DNA of 64,000 nucleotides from an uncultured Lachnospiraceae bacterium (lineage in GTDB: Bacteria; Bacillota; Clostridia; Lachnospirales; Lachnospiraceae): positions 1-64,000 of the forward strand of contig CANQMA010000005.1 of NCBI GenBank assembly GCA_947624875.1, in the 5' to 3' direction. Under the pieces are notes generated by a model, which was not told where the DNA came from, ran no database searches, and worked only from the letters and a program-made list of their open reading frames with translations. Numbering within the stretch: position 1 is the stretch's first letter; every line of letters starts with the position of its first letter. Positions 33,100 through 42,709 of this stretch are shown piece by piece. The position numbers and the translations under genes are program-made.

Positions 33100-34035
33100 C
33101 TATTTCTTTTTTGGAAGATTCCAGGTCAACGGGTCTTTCCCCGAAACCCAATCCCCGCCATTGCCCGCAGGCTCATCAGTAATATGGGTATCTTCATTCA
33201 CAGATAAAGCGTCTAATGATATTTTAAGCAGCTGGGAGACTTTATCTTCCGTGATTCCCATCTCCTTTGCAATTTCTGATATTTCCGGGACACGGTCGAA
33301 ACTTTCAGTCAACTTTTTAGTCACGGAATCTAAGTGGTTTAGCTGGTCGGCAAGATGTTTTCCAATGCGGTCGCCGCTGACCTGCGCATTGACGGCCTTT
33401 TCTAACGCTTCATTGACAGCAGTTTGGATATATTGTGAAAAATCTCCATGTTCCTTTTGATATTCAGATACAGCGAGAATCAGACCCATATTTCCTTCCT
33501 GGATTAAATCTCCAAAAGTGACGCCTCTGCCGCGCTGTTTTTGCGCCAGAGCGGCAACCGTGCTTAAATGGAGTTCAATCAACCGGTCGGCAGCGCCGGC
33601 ATCTCCGTCAGTTAATTCGCGTATCAGCATTTCCATTTCCTGCTCCCTGACCGGAGGAACCGCCTCAAGTTCTTTCATATACATGCGGACAAAAGAAAGT
33701 TCCTCTTCAGATTCAAATATCGCTTTGTCTTTCGAGGTCTTTTCAAGATTGATTTCGCCGCTGCCCTGCAGGGCGGACGCTTCCTGAGTCATTGTCCGGT
33801 CTGATGGCGAATCGGAAACATTTTCAAAACAGGGGGAATGCCCCAAACCGCTATGTCCGTCAATAGAGATCTTATTTTCTGTCAAATACGAATAAATCAG
33901 GTCATACTGGCTTTCATCTCTAATGATTTCCCGAAAGCATTCTTTGATTTCTTCTTCACTCAGCCTGTTCTGCTTTGAAGCAGCATATTCGATTAACGAT
34001 GTTAATGCCTCTTGAAATTGCGCTCTTTGATCCAT
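33100..34035 (-). CDS. Sigma-70-like protein lacking region 4
   Basis: 311 aa on the minus strand. Residues 8-52 resemble sigma region 1.1 (LIEYAASKQNRLSEEEI). After an acidic linker, residues 112-215 match regions 1.2-2 (FVRMYMKELEAVPPV, GRGVTFGDLIQEGNMGLI), and 222-285 match region 3 (GKHLADQLNHL, RVPEISEIAKEMGI), ending with a region-3.2-like tail (LDALSVNEDTHITDEPAG). Two things are missing: region 2.3/2.4 is degenerate (FSQYIQTAVNEALEKAV where housekeeping factors have FSTYATWWIRQAITRAI), and the -35-binding region 4 is absent. It could bind core polymerase or sigma ligands without recognising promoters. Real gene: AGGAAGGGAG precedes the ATG, and a terminator follows. Confidence 0.8.
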   Translation of the reverse strand: MDQRAQFQEALTSLIEYAASKQNRLSEEEIKECFREIIRDESQYDLIYSYLTENKISIDGHSGLGHSPCFENVSDSPSDRTMTQEASALQGSGEINLEKTSKDKAIFESEEELSFVRMYMKELEAVPPVREQEMEMLIRELTDGDAGAADRLIELHLSTVAALAQKQRGRGVTFGDLIQEGNMGLILAVSEYQKEHGDFSQYIQTAVNEALEKAVNAQVSGDRIGKHLADQLNHLDSVTKKLTESFDRVPEISEIAKEMGITEDKVSQLLKISLDALSVNEDTHITDEPAGNGGDWVSGKDPLTWNLPKKK

Positions 34036-34232
34036 TGAAAGGCTCCCTTCCTGTTATTAAAAAAAGAATCACGATGTAAACTTCCAAATACTGATGTTTT
34101 CATGGGTACAATCAGACAGTAATTGGAATCAAATAAATGATACATAAAAGCCTTGCAAAAATCAAGGATAATAGGTAACATTTAAGAGAGATATTTATAT
34201 CAGGCATGGGATGTGATAGTCAGGAGTTCAAC

Positions 34233-35414
34233 ATGAAAGAGCTGATGCAAAGATTAAAAAAAATCTGGAAAAAGGCAAATCCTTTATGGAAAAAGATAAA
34301 TTTATTGTGGAAAAAATTCCATAAAACACGAATCTATTCTCTGGTGATGGTGCTTTTCTTTATTGCAGTCTGCGTCGGAATCGGCTCTGCGGCGGCATAC
34401 ATTCATCATGAATCGGATCCTACGGAGACGGCAGTACAATATTTCAGAGCGTTTATGCAGCAGGACTATGATACGGTCATGAAACTGGCCGATATTCCTG
34501 ACGGGGGATATCTTGACCGGAAACAGCTGATTTCTATTTTGGAAGAACAAAAGAAGGAATGGAACGGAACGCAGTATGAAATCCTTGATCCGAAAAGAGA
34601 AGACGGAAGAAGTGTGGTCATTTTCCGGTACACGGATGAAGCGACAGGGAAAAAGACGGATTTCAAGGTCTATCTGAACCGGTTTTTTCACGGACTGATT
34701 CCGGATTATAAAATCAGTTTCGACGATAATCTGGTCAAAGATTATCAGGTAACCATTCCAAAAGACGCGGCATTAGTTATCAATGATACAAAAATTGAAA
34801 ATCAGGATGATTTGGCAGCGACAAATCAGGACGGAAGTAAAACATATACATTTTCTGCCGTTTTGCGTGGAACCTATCAGGTCGGCGCAGAAACGACTTA
34901 TGGAATCGGTGAAAAAAAAGCAGAGGTTACAAAAGACGGGGTGCGCACAGACCTTTCAAATACCGCTTATGCGGCAAGAGAGGAATACTTCAAAGTTATT
35001 GAGGAAAAAACGAATGGAATGCTGCAGCAGTATTATACCCTGGTCAGAAAGAAAAAACTGTCCGGAAAAGAGCTGCGCGGGTTCTTTTCAAAAGAAATGT
35101 CCGGGGAACTCAAAGGATTGATAAAAAAATCGGTCAATCTTGTTTTTCGGGACGGGGACAACAAAGAGTATGAAGTGACGACGATGGACTTAAGTGACCA
35201 AAAAATCAAAGCCACATATAATAAAGAGAAGAATTGTTTTGAGGTTCAATGCAGCTACCACTTAAAGTATGAATGTGCCACAAAGACTTCTCTGTTAAGC
35301 AGTTATTCTGAAAGTTACAAAGGAAACTATCAGACAACATTGAGTATGGAAATGACGCCATCGTTAGAAAATATGGAAATTACAGGAATGTCAATCAAAA
35401 ATAAAAAGAAATAG
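34233..35414 (+). CDS. TcaA-like single-span membrane protein
   Basis: 393 aa. The N-terminal cytoplasmic tail carries three similar cationic seven-residue units (IWKKANP, LWKKINL, LWKKFHK), then one membrane helix (about 36-58) and a large extracellular part. The outer part shows the NTF2-like segment TETAVQYFRAFMQQDYDTVMKLAD and later domains like those of TcaA/YvbJ proteins, but lacks their N-terminal zinc ribbon. TcaA-type proteins affect envelope stress and glycopeptide response; the role here is inferred. ATG 34233 follows CAGGAG (34221-34226); the earlier ATG 34206 lacks a site. Next gene is 9 bp downstream. Confidence 0.7.
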   Translation: MKELMQRLKKIWKKANPLWKKINLLWKKFHKTRIYSLVMVLFFIAVCVGIGSAAAYIHHESDPTETAVQYFRAFMQQDYDTVMKLADIPDGGYLDRKQLISILEEQKKEWNGTQYEILDPKREDGRSVVIFRYTDEATGKKTDFKVYLNRFFHGLIPDYKISFDDNLVKDYQVTIPKDAALVINDTKIENQDDLAATNQDGSKTYTFSAVLRGTYQVGAETTYGIGEKKAEVTKDGVRTDLSNTAYAAREEYFKVIEEKTNGMLQQYYTLVRKKKLSGKELRGFFSKEMSGELKGLIKKSVNLVFRDGDNKEYEVTTMDLSDQKIKATYNKEKNCFEVQCSYHLKYECATKTSLLSSYSESYKGNYQTTLSMEMTPSLENMEITGMSIKNKKK

Positions 35415-35423
35415 GAGGCTTTT

Positions 35424-35993
35424 ATGGCAAAGGAAATTTGGAAACCGGGCAATATGGTTTATCCTATCCCGGCAGCATTAGTGACAGTAGCAGACAATCA
35501 GGGGAACGATAATGTTTTGACGATTGCATGGACCGGGACCATCAGTTCTGATCCGGCAATGGCATACGTGTCCATCCGCCCGTCCAGACATTCATATGCA
35601 ATGATTCAGGAAACGAAAGAATTTGTTATCAATCTCACAACAAAAGATTTGGTCTATGCCACGGATTACTGCGGAGTGAAGTCCGGAAGAGACGAAGATA
35701 AATTTGAAACTGCAGGGTTAACCAGAGAAAAGGCGCAGTATGTCAAGGCGCCGCTGATTCAAGAAAGTCCGGTCAATATTGAATGTCAGGTGACGCAGGT
35801 GATTCCTTGCGGAAGCCACGATATGTTTATTGGGAAAGTGCTCTGTGTCCACGCAGATCAAAAGTATATGGATGAGACAGGAAAATTTGACCTAAACAAA
35901 GCGCAGCCATTGGTATATTCCCACGGACAATATTTTGCTACCGGAGAATATCTTGGCAAGTTCGGATATTCCGTACAAAAGAAACAGTCATAA
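35424..35993 (+). CDS. Flavin reductase-like FMN-binding protein
   Basis: 189-aa split-barrel flavoprotein: PIPAALVTVADNQGNDNVLT near residue 15, then the FMN-phosphate-binding SIRPSRHSYAMI and FVINLTT segments. Relatives reduce FMN or act as the reductase part of oxygenases; in strict anaerobes the electron acceptor is usually unknown. AGGAGG precedes ATG 35424, 9 bp after the TcaA-like gene, so the two may be co-transcribed. Confidence 0.88.
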   Translation: MAKEIWKPGNMVYPIPAALVTVADNQGNDNVLTIAWTGTISSDPAMAYVSIRPSRHSYAMIQETKEFVINLTTKDLVYATDYCGVKSGRDEDKFETAGLTREKAQYVKAPLIQESPVNIECQVTQVIPCGSHDMFIGKVLCVHADQKYMDETGKFDLNKAQPLVYSHGQYFATGEYLGKFGYSVQKKQS

Positions 35994-36063
35994 TGGTACA
36001 TGACAACACAGCTTTTCCCTGCGGGTTGTCTGTGTATTTTCAATTTGTGGGAGTGATGAACCA

Positions 36064-37335
36064 ATGAGTATCATTTTTCATATTGACGTAAATTCGGCGT
36101 TTTTAAGCTGGACTGCCATCAAACTGTTAAAGGATGGGGCAGAAACAGATATACGAACGATTCCTGCGATTGTGGGAGGCGACCCGAAAACCCGTCATGG
36201 GATTGTCGTGGCAAAATCCATTCCTGCAAAAAAATACGGAATCAAAACGGCAGAAACAGTTGCTTCTGCAAAAAACAAATGTCCGGATATTTTGATTGTT
36301 CCGCCCGAACACCATTATTATCATGAACAGAGTGAAAAACTGATGGCGCTGCTGCGTGGATATACGCCGAATATTGAACAGGTCAGTATAGACGAATGTT
36401 ATTTGGATTACGACAGCATTGCAAACTCATTTGAAAGTCCGGAAGCTGCAGCGTATGAAATGAAGGACACAATTAAAGAGCAGCTTGGGTTTACAGTCAA
36501 TATTGGAATTTCAGATGTGAAGGTGCTTGCAAAAATGGCGTCGGATTTTCAAAAACCGGACCGCGTACACACCCTGTATAAAAAAGAAATCAGAGAAAAA
36601 ATGTGGCCGCTCCCGATAGAGGATTTGTTTATGGCGGGACGTTCGAGTGTCGAAGTCCTGCACAAACTCGGTATTTTTACGATAGGACAGCTGGCGCAAA
36701 GTCCCCGGGATGTGCTGGAGGCGCATTTGAAAAGCCACGGAACAATGCTTCTTGATTTTGCCAATGGCATTGACCAGAGCGCGGTTGAGCCTGTGCGGGA
36801 AGATGCGAAAGGCGTAGGAAATTCGGTCACGCTTCCAAAAGATTATGATAATCTGGATGAGATTGACAAGATACTGCTGCAGTTGTCTGATAAGGTAGCG
36901 GGAAGACTCCGGAAACTTCATCAGAGAGCAAAAACCATCGCAGTGGAAGTCAAGTTTTATGATTTTACAAAGGCTTCCAGACAGACGACGTTTGAAAAAA
37001 GCGTTGATTCCGGCATGGAAATTTACCGCTCTGCGAAGAAACTGTTTCGTGAATTGTGGCAGGAAACACCGGTACGGCTGCTCGGTGTGCGCACAACAAA
37101 TCTGATTCGTGATGGAGAGCCGGAACAGATGAGCCTGTCAGACCTTCTGGTGGAGCAGGAAACATCCCGGAAAAAAATGAAACAGCCTTCCGGTGAAAAA
37201 ATAGAAAAACTGGAGCGCGCGCTGGACCGTATTAAAGATAAGTATGGCAGCAATGCCGTGCAAAGGGCAAGTTCCATAGAAAAAAGAAATGATGACAGCA
37301 ATGCTGTACAAAAAGAGGGCAGAAATGAAAGATAA
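36064..37335 (+). CDS. dinB: DNA polymerase IV (Y-family)
   Basis: 423-aa lesion-bypass polymerase. Asp8 and steric-gate Phe13 lie in HIDVNSAFLSW; the second catalytic pair is in VSIDECYLDY near residue 108. The little-finger domain follows (about 240-360, VEVKFYDFTKASRQTTF). A C-terminal tail of about 50 polar residues has the short repeat SNAVQ twice (nucleotides 37249-37314), where a clamp-binding motif would be sought. It overlaps aroK by 11 bp. Confidence 0.94.
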   Translation: MSIIFHIDVNSAFLSWTAIKLLKDGAETDIRTIPAIVGGDPKTRHGIVVAKSIPAKKYGIKTAETVASAKNKCPDILIVPPEHHYYHEQSEKLMALLRGYTPNIEQVSIDECYLDYDSIANSFESPEAAAYEMKDTIKEQLGFTVNIGISDVKVLAKMASDFQKPDRVHTLYKKEIREKMWPLPIEDLFMAGRSSVEVLHKLGIFTIGQLAQSPRDVLEAHLKSHGTMLLDFANGIDQSAVEPVREDAKGVGNSVTLPKDYDNLDEIDKILLQLSDKVAGRLRKLHQRAKTIAVEVKFYDFTKASRQTTFEKSVDSGMEIYRSAKKLFRELWQETPVRLLGVRTTNLIRDGEPEQMSLSDLLVEQETSRKKMKQPSGEKIEKLERALDRIKDKYGSNAVQRASSIEKRNDDSNAVQKEGRNER

Positions 37336-37849
37336 TATTGTATTGATTGGAATGCCGGGCGTCGGAAAAAGTACGATTGGCGTGATTTTGGCAAAAATAC
37401 TCGGCTATCAGTTTCTGGATGCGGATTTGGTAATCCAGAAAAGAGAGGGAATGCTTTTAAAGGAAATTATCGCAGAAAAAGGAATTGATGGATTTATTCA
37501 AATCGAAAACGAAGTCAATCGGTCTCTGAATGCCCATAAGACAGTGATTGCTACCGGCGGCAGTGTCGTCTACGGGAAAGAGGCTATGGAACATCTGAAA
37601 AAAATCGCAACGGTCGTTTATCTTGAGATCGGGCTTCCCGCTCTCTGCAGAAGGCTGGGGAACCTGAAAAAAAGAGGCGTCGTTTTAAAAGAGGGGCAGA
37701 CATTGAAAAATCTCTATGAGGAACGGATCCCGTTGTATGAAAAATATGCGGATTTAACTGTCAATGAACACAAATGTACGATAGAGCAGACAGTAGAAAA
37801 AATTGTCGATTTACTCGAAGAGGAGATTGGTATCTCTGTTTCACAATAA
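37325..37849 (+). CDS. aroK: Shikimate kinase
   Basis: 174-aa P-loop kinase that phosphorylates shikimate for aromatic amino acid synthesis. Walker A GMPGVGKST near residues 8-16, substrate Asp in FLDADLVIQ, and TGGSVVYG where most members have GGG. The lid is short (NLKKRGVVL). The rest of the shikimate pathway is not in the window. ATG 37325 begins inside dinB in another frame, after AGAGGGC, and starts the protein with the family-typical NIVLIG strand. Confidence 0.88.
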   Translation: MKDNIVLIGMPGVGKSTIGVILAKILGYQFLDADLVIQKREGMLLKEIIAEKGIDGFIQIENEVNRSLNAHKTVIATGGSVVYGKEAMEHLKKIATVVYLEIGLPALCRRLGNLKKRGVVLKEGQTLKNLYEERIPLYEKYADLTVNEHKCTIEQTVEKIVDLLEEEIGISVSQ

Positions 37850-37905
37850 GAAATATTTCACAAAAAAATCTTGAAACACTATGCTTAGATTGTGGTTTTG
37901 TATAG

Positions 37906-37933
37906 TTTACAAAGGATGATATTGTGTTATAAT
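37906..37933 (+). promoter_or_regulatory. murA promoter
   Basis: TTTACA (37906-37911), 16-bp spacer, TATAAT (37928-37933). The leader of about 110 nt contains a small TATGCG/CGCATA hairpin (37943-37959). Confidence 0.7.
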
Positions 37934-38050
37934 ATTTTAAAGTATGCGTATTTCGCATAATGATTCACAGAGCAATCACAATAAAAGGGTATGGGCGCAG
38001 GGTTGCGGCATATTCTTTAGGTTAGGAATACATAGATATCAGGAGAGCAT

Positions 38051-39343
38051 ATGGAACAATATATTATTAAAGGCGGTACAGCATTATATGGTGAAGTCGA
38101 GATCGGTGGAGCAAAAAATGCTGCATTAGGACTGCTGGCGGCGTCCATCATGGCAGATGAAGATGTGACAATTGAAAACCTGCCGGACGTCAGTGATGTA
38201 AATCAGTTGATTATAGCGATTGAAAATATAGGAGCAACAGTAAAGAGAGTCGACAGGCATACGGTTACCATTAACGGAAAGACGATTTATTCGCACGTTG
38301 TGGAATATGAGCAGATGAAGAAAATCCGCGCATCATACTATCTGATTGGCGCTTTGCTTGGAAAATTTCGGGAGGCAGAGGTTGCTCTTCCGGGGGGATG
38401 TAATATCGGCAGCAGACCGATTGACCTGCATCAAAAGGGATTTACCGCATTGGGCGCAGATGTCGTGACAGACCACGGAATGCTTCATGCAAAAGCAGAC
38501 CGTCTGGTTGGAAATAATATCTTTTTGGATATCGCATCCGTCGGCGCTACCATCAATGTCATGCTTGCGGCAGTCAATGCCGAAGGAAAGACGGTCATTG
38601 AAAATGCTGCAAAAGAACCGCACGTTGTAGACGTGGCAAATATGTTAAATAGTATGGGAGCCAATATCCGTGGCGCCGGAACCGATAAAATCCGTATTGT
38701 AGGCGTACCAAAACTGCATGGAACGGTATATTCCACTATTCCTGACCAGATTGAAGCGGGAACGTTTATGTGCGCAGTGGCTGCCGCCGGCGGCGAAGTG
38801 CTGATCCGCAATGTCATTCCAAAGCACTTGGAGTGTATTTCCGCAAAATTGATGGAGATGGGGTGTACAGTCATTGAGTATGATGATGCGGTCAAAGTGA
38901 AAGCAGGCGATGAAACGGGCTCTGCAAAAATCAAAACACTTCCATATCCGGGATTTCCTACGGATATGCAGCCACAGATTGTCGTATGTCTCTCTATGGC
39001 AAATGGCAACAGTATGGTGACAGAGAGTATTTTTGAAAACCGGTTTAAGTATGTAGACGAGTTAAACCGCATGGGTTCCATGATAAAAGTGGAAGGAAAC
39101 ACCGCCTTTATATCCGGAGTCGGCAGACTGGAAGGAGCGCAGGTCAGCGCGCCGGATCTTCGCGCAGGCGCAGCGCTGGTGATTGCCGGACTTGCGGCAA
39201 ACGGTTTTACACAGGTAGACGATATTGTTTATATTCAGAGAGGATATGAACGATTTGAAGAGAAATTAGCCGGACTGGGCGCCAACATAGAAAAGGTTGA
39301 TTCTGAAAAAGAAGCTCAGAAATTCCGTTTAAAGGTAGGATAA
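38051..39343 (+). CDS. murA: UDP-N-acetylglucosamine 1-carboxyvinyltransferase
   Basis: 430-aa EPSP-synthase-fold enzyme that transfers enolpyruvate to UDP-GlcNAc, the first step of peptidoglycan precursor synthesis and the target of fosfomycin. The reactive Cys is present in LPGGCNIGSRPID near residue 117, so sensitivity to fosfomycin is expected. KNAALGLLAA near the N-terminus and PGFPTDMQPQ near 305 are further signatures. CAGGAG precedes ATG 38051. Firmicutes often carry two murA copies; only this one lies here. Confidence 0.96.
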   Translation: MEQYIIKGGTALYGEVEIGGAKNAALGLLAASIMADEDVTIENLPDVSDVNQLIIAIENIGATVKRVDRHTVTINGKTIYSHVVEYEQMKKIRASYYLIGALLGKFREAEVALPGGCNIGSRPIDLHQKGFTALGADVVTDHGMLHAKADRLVGNNIFLDIASVGATINVMLAAVNAEGKTVIENAAKEPHVVDVANMLNSMGANIRGAGTDKIRIVGVPKLHGTVYSTIPDQIEAGTFMCAVAAAGGEVLIRNVIPKHLECISAKLMEMGCTVIEYDDAVKVKAGDETGSAKIKTLPYPGFPTDMQPQIVVCLSMANGNSMVTESIFENRFKYVDELNRMGSMIKVEGNTAFISGVGRLEGAQVSAPDLRAGAALVIAGLAANGFTQVDDIVYIQRGYERFEEKLAGLGANIEKVDSEKEAQKFRLKVG

Positions 39344-39348
39344 ATCGG

Positions 39349-40254
39349 ATGGAAAATAAGCAATTGGAAAACGCTTTTTGGGAGTTGCAAAAAGCGTTGA
39401 AAAATGAAGAGATTCTCCTCAATTATTTTCAAGTGCGTCAGCACGGACAAATAATTTTGGACTGGGGAAGGCTTTTGCAGAAGACCAGACTCAATACATG
39501 GTCGGTCAGCAAAAGCTTTATTTCTGTTGCGGCTGGAATCGCCATGGATGAGGGGCTGCTGGCGCTTGATGAGAAACTCTGCGATAGTTTTCCGGAGTTT
39601 CTTCCTGAAAATCCTTCTGAAAATCTTACGGGACTGACCGTAAAAAATCTGCTCACCATGACGACCGGATTGGAATCTCCTCTGTTTTTTACAGACGACA
39701 AAGAGCGTTATGTAACGAAAGACTGGATTTCATACTTCTTTTCTCAAAATTTTTCTGATGCGCCGGGAGAACGTTTTCTTTACTCCAATTTTAATACCTA
39801 CATGCTTGCCTGCCTGATTGAGCGAAAGGCGGGAAAGGACCTGATGGAATATTTAGAGGAAAAACTGTTTATGCCTCTGAAAATTGACAGTCCTGACTGG
39901 ACCCGATGCCCGATGGGACATATTCATGCGGCAAATGGACTGTATCTGACGATTGATGAATTTGGAAATTTTGGACAGATGGTTTTAGACGGCGGAGTTT
40001 TTGACGGCAAAAGAATCGTATCGGAACAATATCTGCAGATGGCTGTGAAAAACCAGCTTCCGGATTCGTGGGATACAAAGTACGGATTTCAGTTTTGGAT
40101 GAACCCGGATGGAAAATCTTTCCGCGCAGATGGAAAGTACGGACAGTATATTATCATCCTTCCGGAGATGGATATGGTGATTGCGGTGCAGTCGTTAGAC
40201 AGTGGTAATGTGTTTGGAAAAGTATGGGAATTTGTTGAAAAAATCAAAGGATAA
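39349..40254 (+). CDS. Serine hydrolase of the beta-lactamase/penicillin-binding class C fold
   Basis: 301 aa, no signal peptide, so probably cytoplasmic. The active-site motif SxxK is Ser52-Val-Ser-Lys55 (WSVSKSF), and the second motif YxN is Tyr145-Ser-Asn147. The third motif is less clear (GKYGQYIIILPEMDMV near the C-terminus, an HxG/KTG counterpart). Relatives include esterases, D-aminopeptidases and uncharacterised PbpX-like enzymes; true antibiotic hydrolysis is unlikely without export. It begins 5 bp after murA and may be co-transcribed with it. The 31 bp to convergent uxaC contain no clear terminator. Confidence 0.85.
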   Translation: MENKQLENAFWELQKALKNEEILLNYFQVRQHGQIILDWGRLLQKTRLNTWSVSKSFISVAAGIAMDEGLLALDEKLCDSFPEFLPENPSENLTGLTVKNLLTMTTGLESPLFFTDDKERYVTKDWISYFFSQNFSDAPGERFLYSNFNTYMLACLIERKAGKDLMEYLEEKLFMPLKIDSPDWTRCPMGHIHAANGLYLTIDEFGNFGQMVLDGGVFDGKRIVSEQYLQMAVKNQLPDSWDTKYGFQFWMNPDGKSFRADGKYGQYIIILPEMDMVIAVQSLDSGNVFGKVWEFVEKIKG

Positions 40255-40285
40255 AATATTCATTCCCATTTTCTTAAAAATTCTG

Positions 40286-41677
40286 TTACAGACCAAGGAA
40301 ATTCTTGGCGTTCCAATAACAGATATCCTGAACGATATTTTTTAACAGAGCGTCATCGTTTGGATATTCCCCTCGGGAAACGAGTTCCCCGAGAAAGTTA
40401 CACAAAATCCGCCGGAAATAATCGTGTCTGGTGTAAGAAAGAAAACTGCGGGAATCCGTCAGCATTCCAATAAAATTTCCTAATACACCCTGATTTGCCA
40501 GAGATGTCAGATGCTCTTTAATGCCGGTTTCGTTGTCATTGAACCACCATGCGGCGCCATGCTGGATTTTTCCCAGGGAAACAGAATCCTGGAAACATCC
40601 GATTACAGTATCGATGGCAGTATTATCCATTGGGTTGAGCGAATAAAGAATTGTTTTCGGCAGGATGTTCAAAGTTGTCAGTTCATTGAGAAAACAAGCC
40701 AGAGAGGAGACCGGGGCATGATTCCCAATACAGTCAAATCCCGTATCCGCTCCCAGTTTTTCAAAGGCGGCCGCGTTGACATTTCTTTGAACTCCATAAT
40801 GCAGCTGCATAATCCACCCGCGCTTATGGTATTCTGCAGCCATAAATTTCAAACATTCCGTCTTATACTGAAGCAGCTCTTTCTCAGAAACAGGCTTTCC
40901 ATTCAGGGCTTTCAAAAAAATATCCTCAACTGTCTGGGCGGATGCAGGCTCATACATGACATACGAAAGTCCATGGTCAGAAATCTTACATCCCATTGAT
41001 TCAAAAAAATCCATTCGTTTCAGAACCGCTTTTTTGAGCGTATCGAGAGAATCAATTTCAATCCCGCTCACTTTCGATAATTGATGAATAAAATCGATAA
41101 AGTCTTCTTTTTCCATGGAAAGTAACCGGTCCGGTCTCCATGAAGGAAGAACCTTTGTTTCAAAACAGCCCTCTTTTATCTTCTGATGGTCAATCAGAGA
41201 ATCAACCGGGTCATCTGTCGTGCAGATTACTTTGACATGGGACATGGAAAGAATATCACTGACAGATAACCGGGAAAGCTTATCATTGCACAATTCCCAG
41301 ACTTCCTCTGCGGTATCTGCATTGAGTACTCCTTGAAAACCGAAATATTTTTTGAGTTCTAAATGAGACCAGTGAAACAGAGGATTTCCAATCAGTTTTG
41401 GCATAATCTGCGCCCATTTGAAAAATTTTTCTTGATCGTCTGCATCTCCCGTAATATATTTTTCTTCAATGCCGCACGCGCGCATCACACGCCATTTATA
41501 GTGATCCCCGTCAAGCCATACAGATGTAATGTTATCGAAGGTGGTATTGTCCGCAATCTCCTTTGGATTTAAGTGACAGTGATAATCAATGATTGGCATG
41601 TCCTTTGCAAAATTTTGGTACAGTCTTTTCGCCACATCATTATCCAAAAGAAAATCATCATCTAAAAAGTGTTTCAT
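40286..41677 (-). CDS. uxaC: Glucuronate isomerase
   Basis: 463-aa uronate isomerase converting D-glucuronate to D-fructuronate (or galacturonate to tagaturonate). The N-terminus MKHFLDDDFLLDNDVAKRLY and the metal-binding IIDYHCHLNP are diagnostic, as is WKWRxMR-like HYKWRVMRACG. It is transcribed with the LacI regulator, 14 bp downstream of it, divergently from uxuA. It supplies the first intracellular step after beta-glucuronidase. Confidence 0.96.
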   Translation of the reverse strand: MKHFLDDDFLLDNDVAKRLYQNFAKDMPIIDYHCHLNPKEIADNTTFDNITSVWLDGDHYKWRVMRACGIEEKYITGDADDQEKFFKWAQIMPKLIGNPLFHWSHLELKKYFGFQGVLNADTAEEVWELCNDKLSRLSVSDILSMSHVKVICTTDDPVDSLIDHQKIKEGCFETKVLPSWRPDRLLSMEKEDFIDFIHQLSKVSGIEIDSLDTLKKAVLKRMDFFESMGCKISDHGLSYVMYEPASAQTVEDIFLKALNGKPVSEKELLQYKTECLKFMAAEYHKRGWIMQLHYGVQRNVNAAAFEKLGADTGFDCIGNHAPVSSLACFLNELTTLNILPKTILYSLNPMDNTAIDTVIGCFQDSVSLGKIQHGAAWWFNDNETGIKEHLTSLANQGVLGNFIGMLTDSRSFLSYTRHDYFRRILCNFLGELVSRGEYPNDDALLKNIVQDICYWNAKNFLGL

Positions 41678-41691
41678 AAAACCTCCAATTG

Positions 41692-42687
41692 CTATTTTGT
41701 TGTGCCCCGTTTAATCAACTGAGCAGAAACCATTGTTTTACCCGGCACTGTCTCCTGATTAAAAATCTTCATAACATTTTTCACAGTGTTGCTGCAGATC
41801 TCTTCCAATTGATTATCCATCGTGGATAATTCCGGTTCACAGCAGACGCTGACTTTTGTGTTGTTGTATCCGATAATGGAAAAGTCGTCGGGAATGGAAA
41901 ATCCTTTCGCCTTTGCAAATTTATGCGCGGCAACCGCCAGTTCGTCATCGCCGGCAACCACACAGTCAAACGGAAACCGGCGATAGAGATTCAGCAGAGC
42001 GGCTTTGGTTTCGTCTATGGATGTGTTGACACATAAAATCTGTTCCGGAACCGGCTTGTACTTTCTGCTTTCCAGCGCGCTGAGAAATCCAAGTTTCTTC
42101 TGCTCGCCGCTGTAAGAAGCCGAGCGGTATAAAAAGAGTGGTTTTTGAAACCCGTCGTCAAATAATTTCATGGCGGCAGACTTGATTGCTTCAGCATCGT
42201 TGCACAGAGTGCAGTAAAAATTTTCCGCATCCAGAAATCCATTGATACAAAAAACCGGAACCTGCAAGGCCGCATCAATTAAATATTGGTTATCAGGTAA
42301 GTGGTTTTCAATAAAAGTAGATCCAACCAAAACAATGGCGTCTACCTTTTTGGAAAGAATCAATTGTAAATATTTCTGCCTGACAGCCAATTCATATCCG
42401 GTACAGCACAAAATACAGTCATAGCCGTTTGCCCTAAATCCTCTCTCCAAATAGGAAATCGCCGTAGCCAGAAAATGATCCGAGCAATCGGCGCATAAAA
42501 GACCAATCGTCTGTATTGTATTATTTGTCAGTCCCCTGGCAAACACATTTGGCGTATAGCCGGTTTCTTTCATGATTGCCAATACTTTTTCGCGGGTTTT
42601 TTCGCTGACATTTTCAGAGCCGTTGATAACTCTGGAAACTGTTGCAATCGATACGCCCGCCTTTTTTGATATATCATAAATATTCAT
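41692..42687 (-). CDS. LacI-family regulator of the glucuronide locus
   Basis: 331 aa: N-terminal LacI HTH (YDISKKAGVSIATVSRVINGS) and a periplasmic-binding-like effector domain (TIGLLCADCSDHF). Its position between uxaC and the divergent uxuA operon, with two matching palindromes in the intergenic region, makes it the probable repressor. The inducer is likely a pathway intermediate such as fructuronate, mannonate or KDG. AAGGTG lies before the start. Confidence 0.9.
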   Translation of the reverse strand: MNIYDISKKAGVSIATVSRVINGSENVSEKTREKVLAIMKETGYTPNVFARGLTNNTIQTIGLLCADCSDHFLATAISYLERGFRANGYDCILCCTGYELAVRQKYLQLILSKKVDAIVLVGSTFIENHLPDNQYLIDAALQVPVFCINGFLDAENFYCTLCNDAEAIKSAAMKLFDDGFQKPLFLYRSASYSGEQKKLGFLSALESRKYKPVPEQILCVNTSIDETKAALLNLYRRFPFDCVVAGDDELAVAAHKFAKAKGFSIPDDFSIIGYNNTKVSVCCEPELSTMDNQLEEICSNTVKNVMKIFNQETVPGKTMVSAQLIKRGTTK

Positions 42688-42709
42688 AACAGCACCTTAT
42701 AAAAAATAA

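Noticed and set aside
39349-40254. Antibiotic beta-lactamase
   Set aside because: The SxxK and YxN motifs are shared by many esterases and peptidases, and the protein has no export signal.
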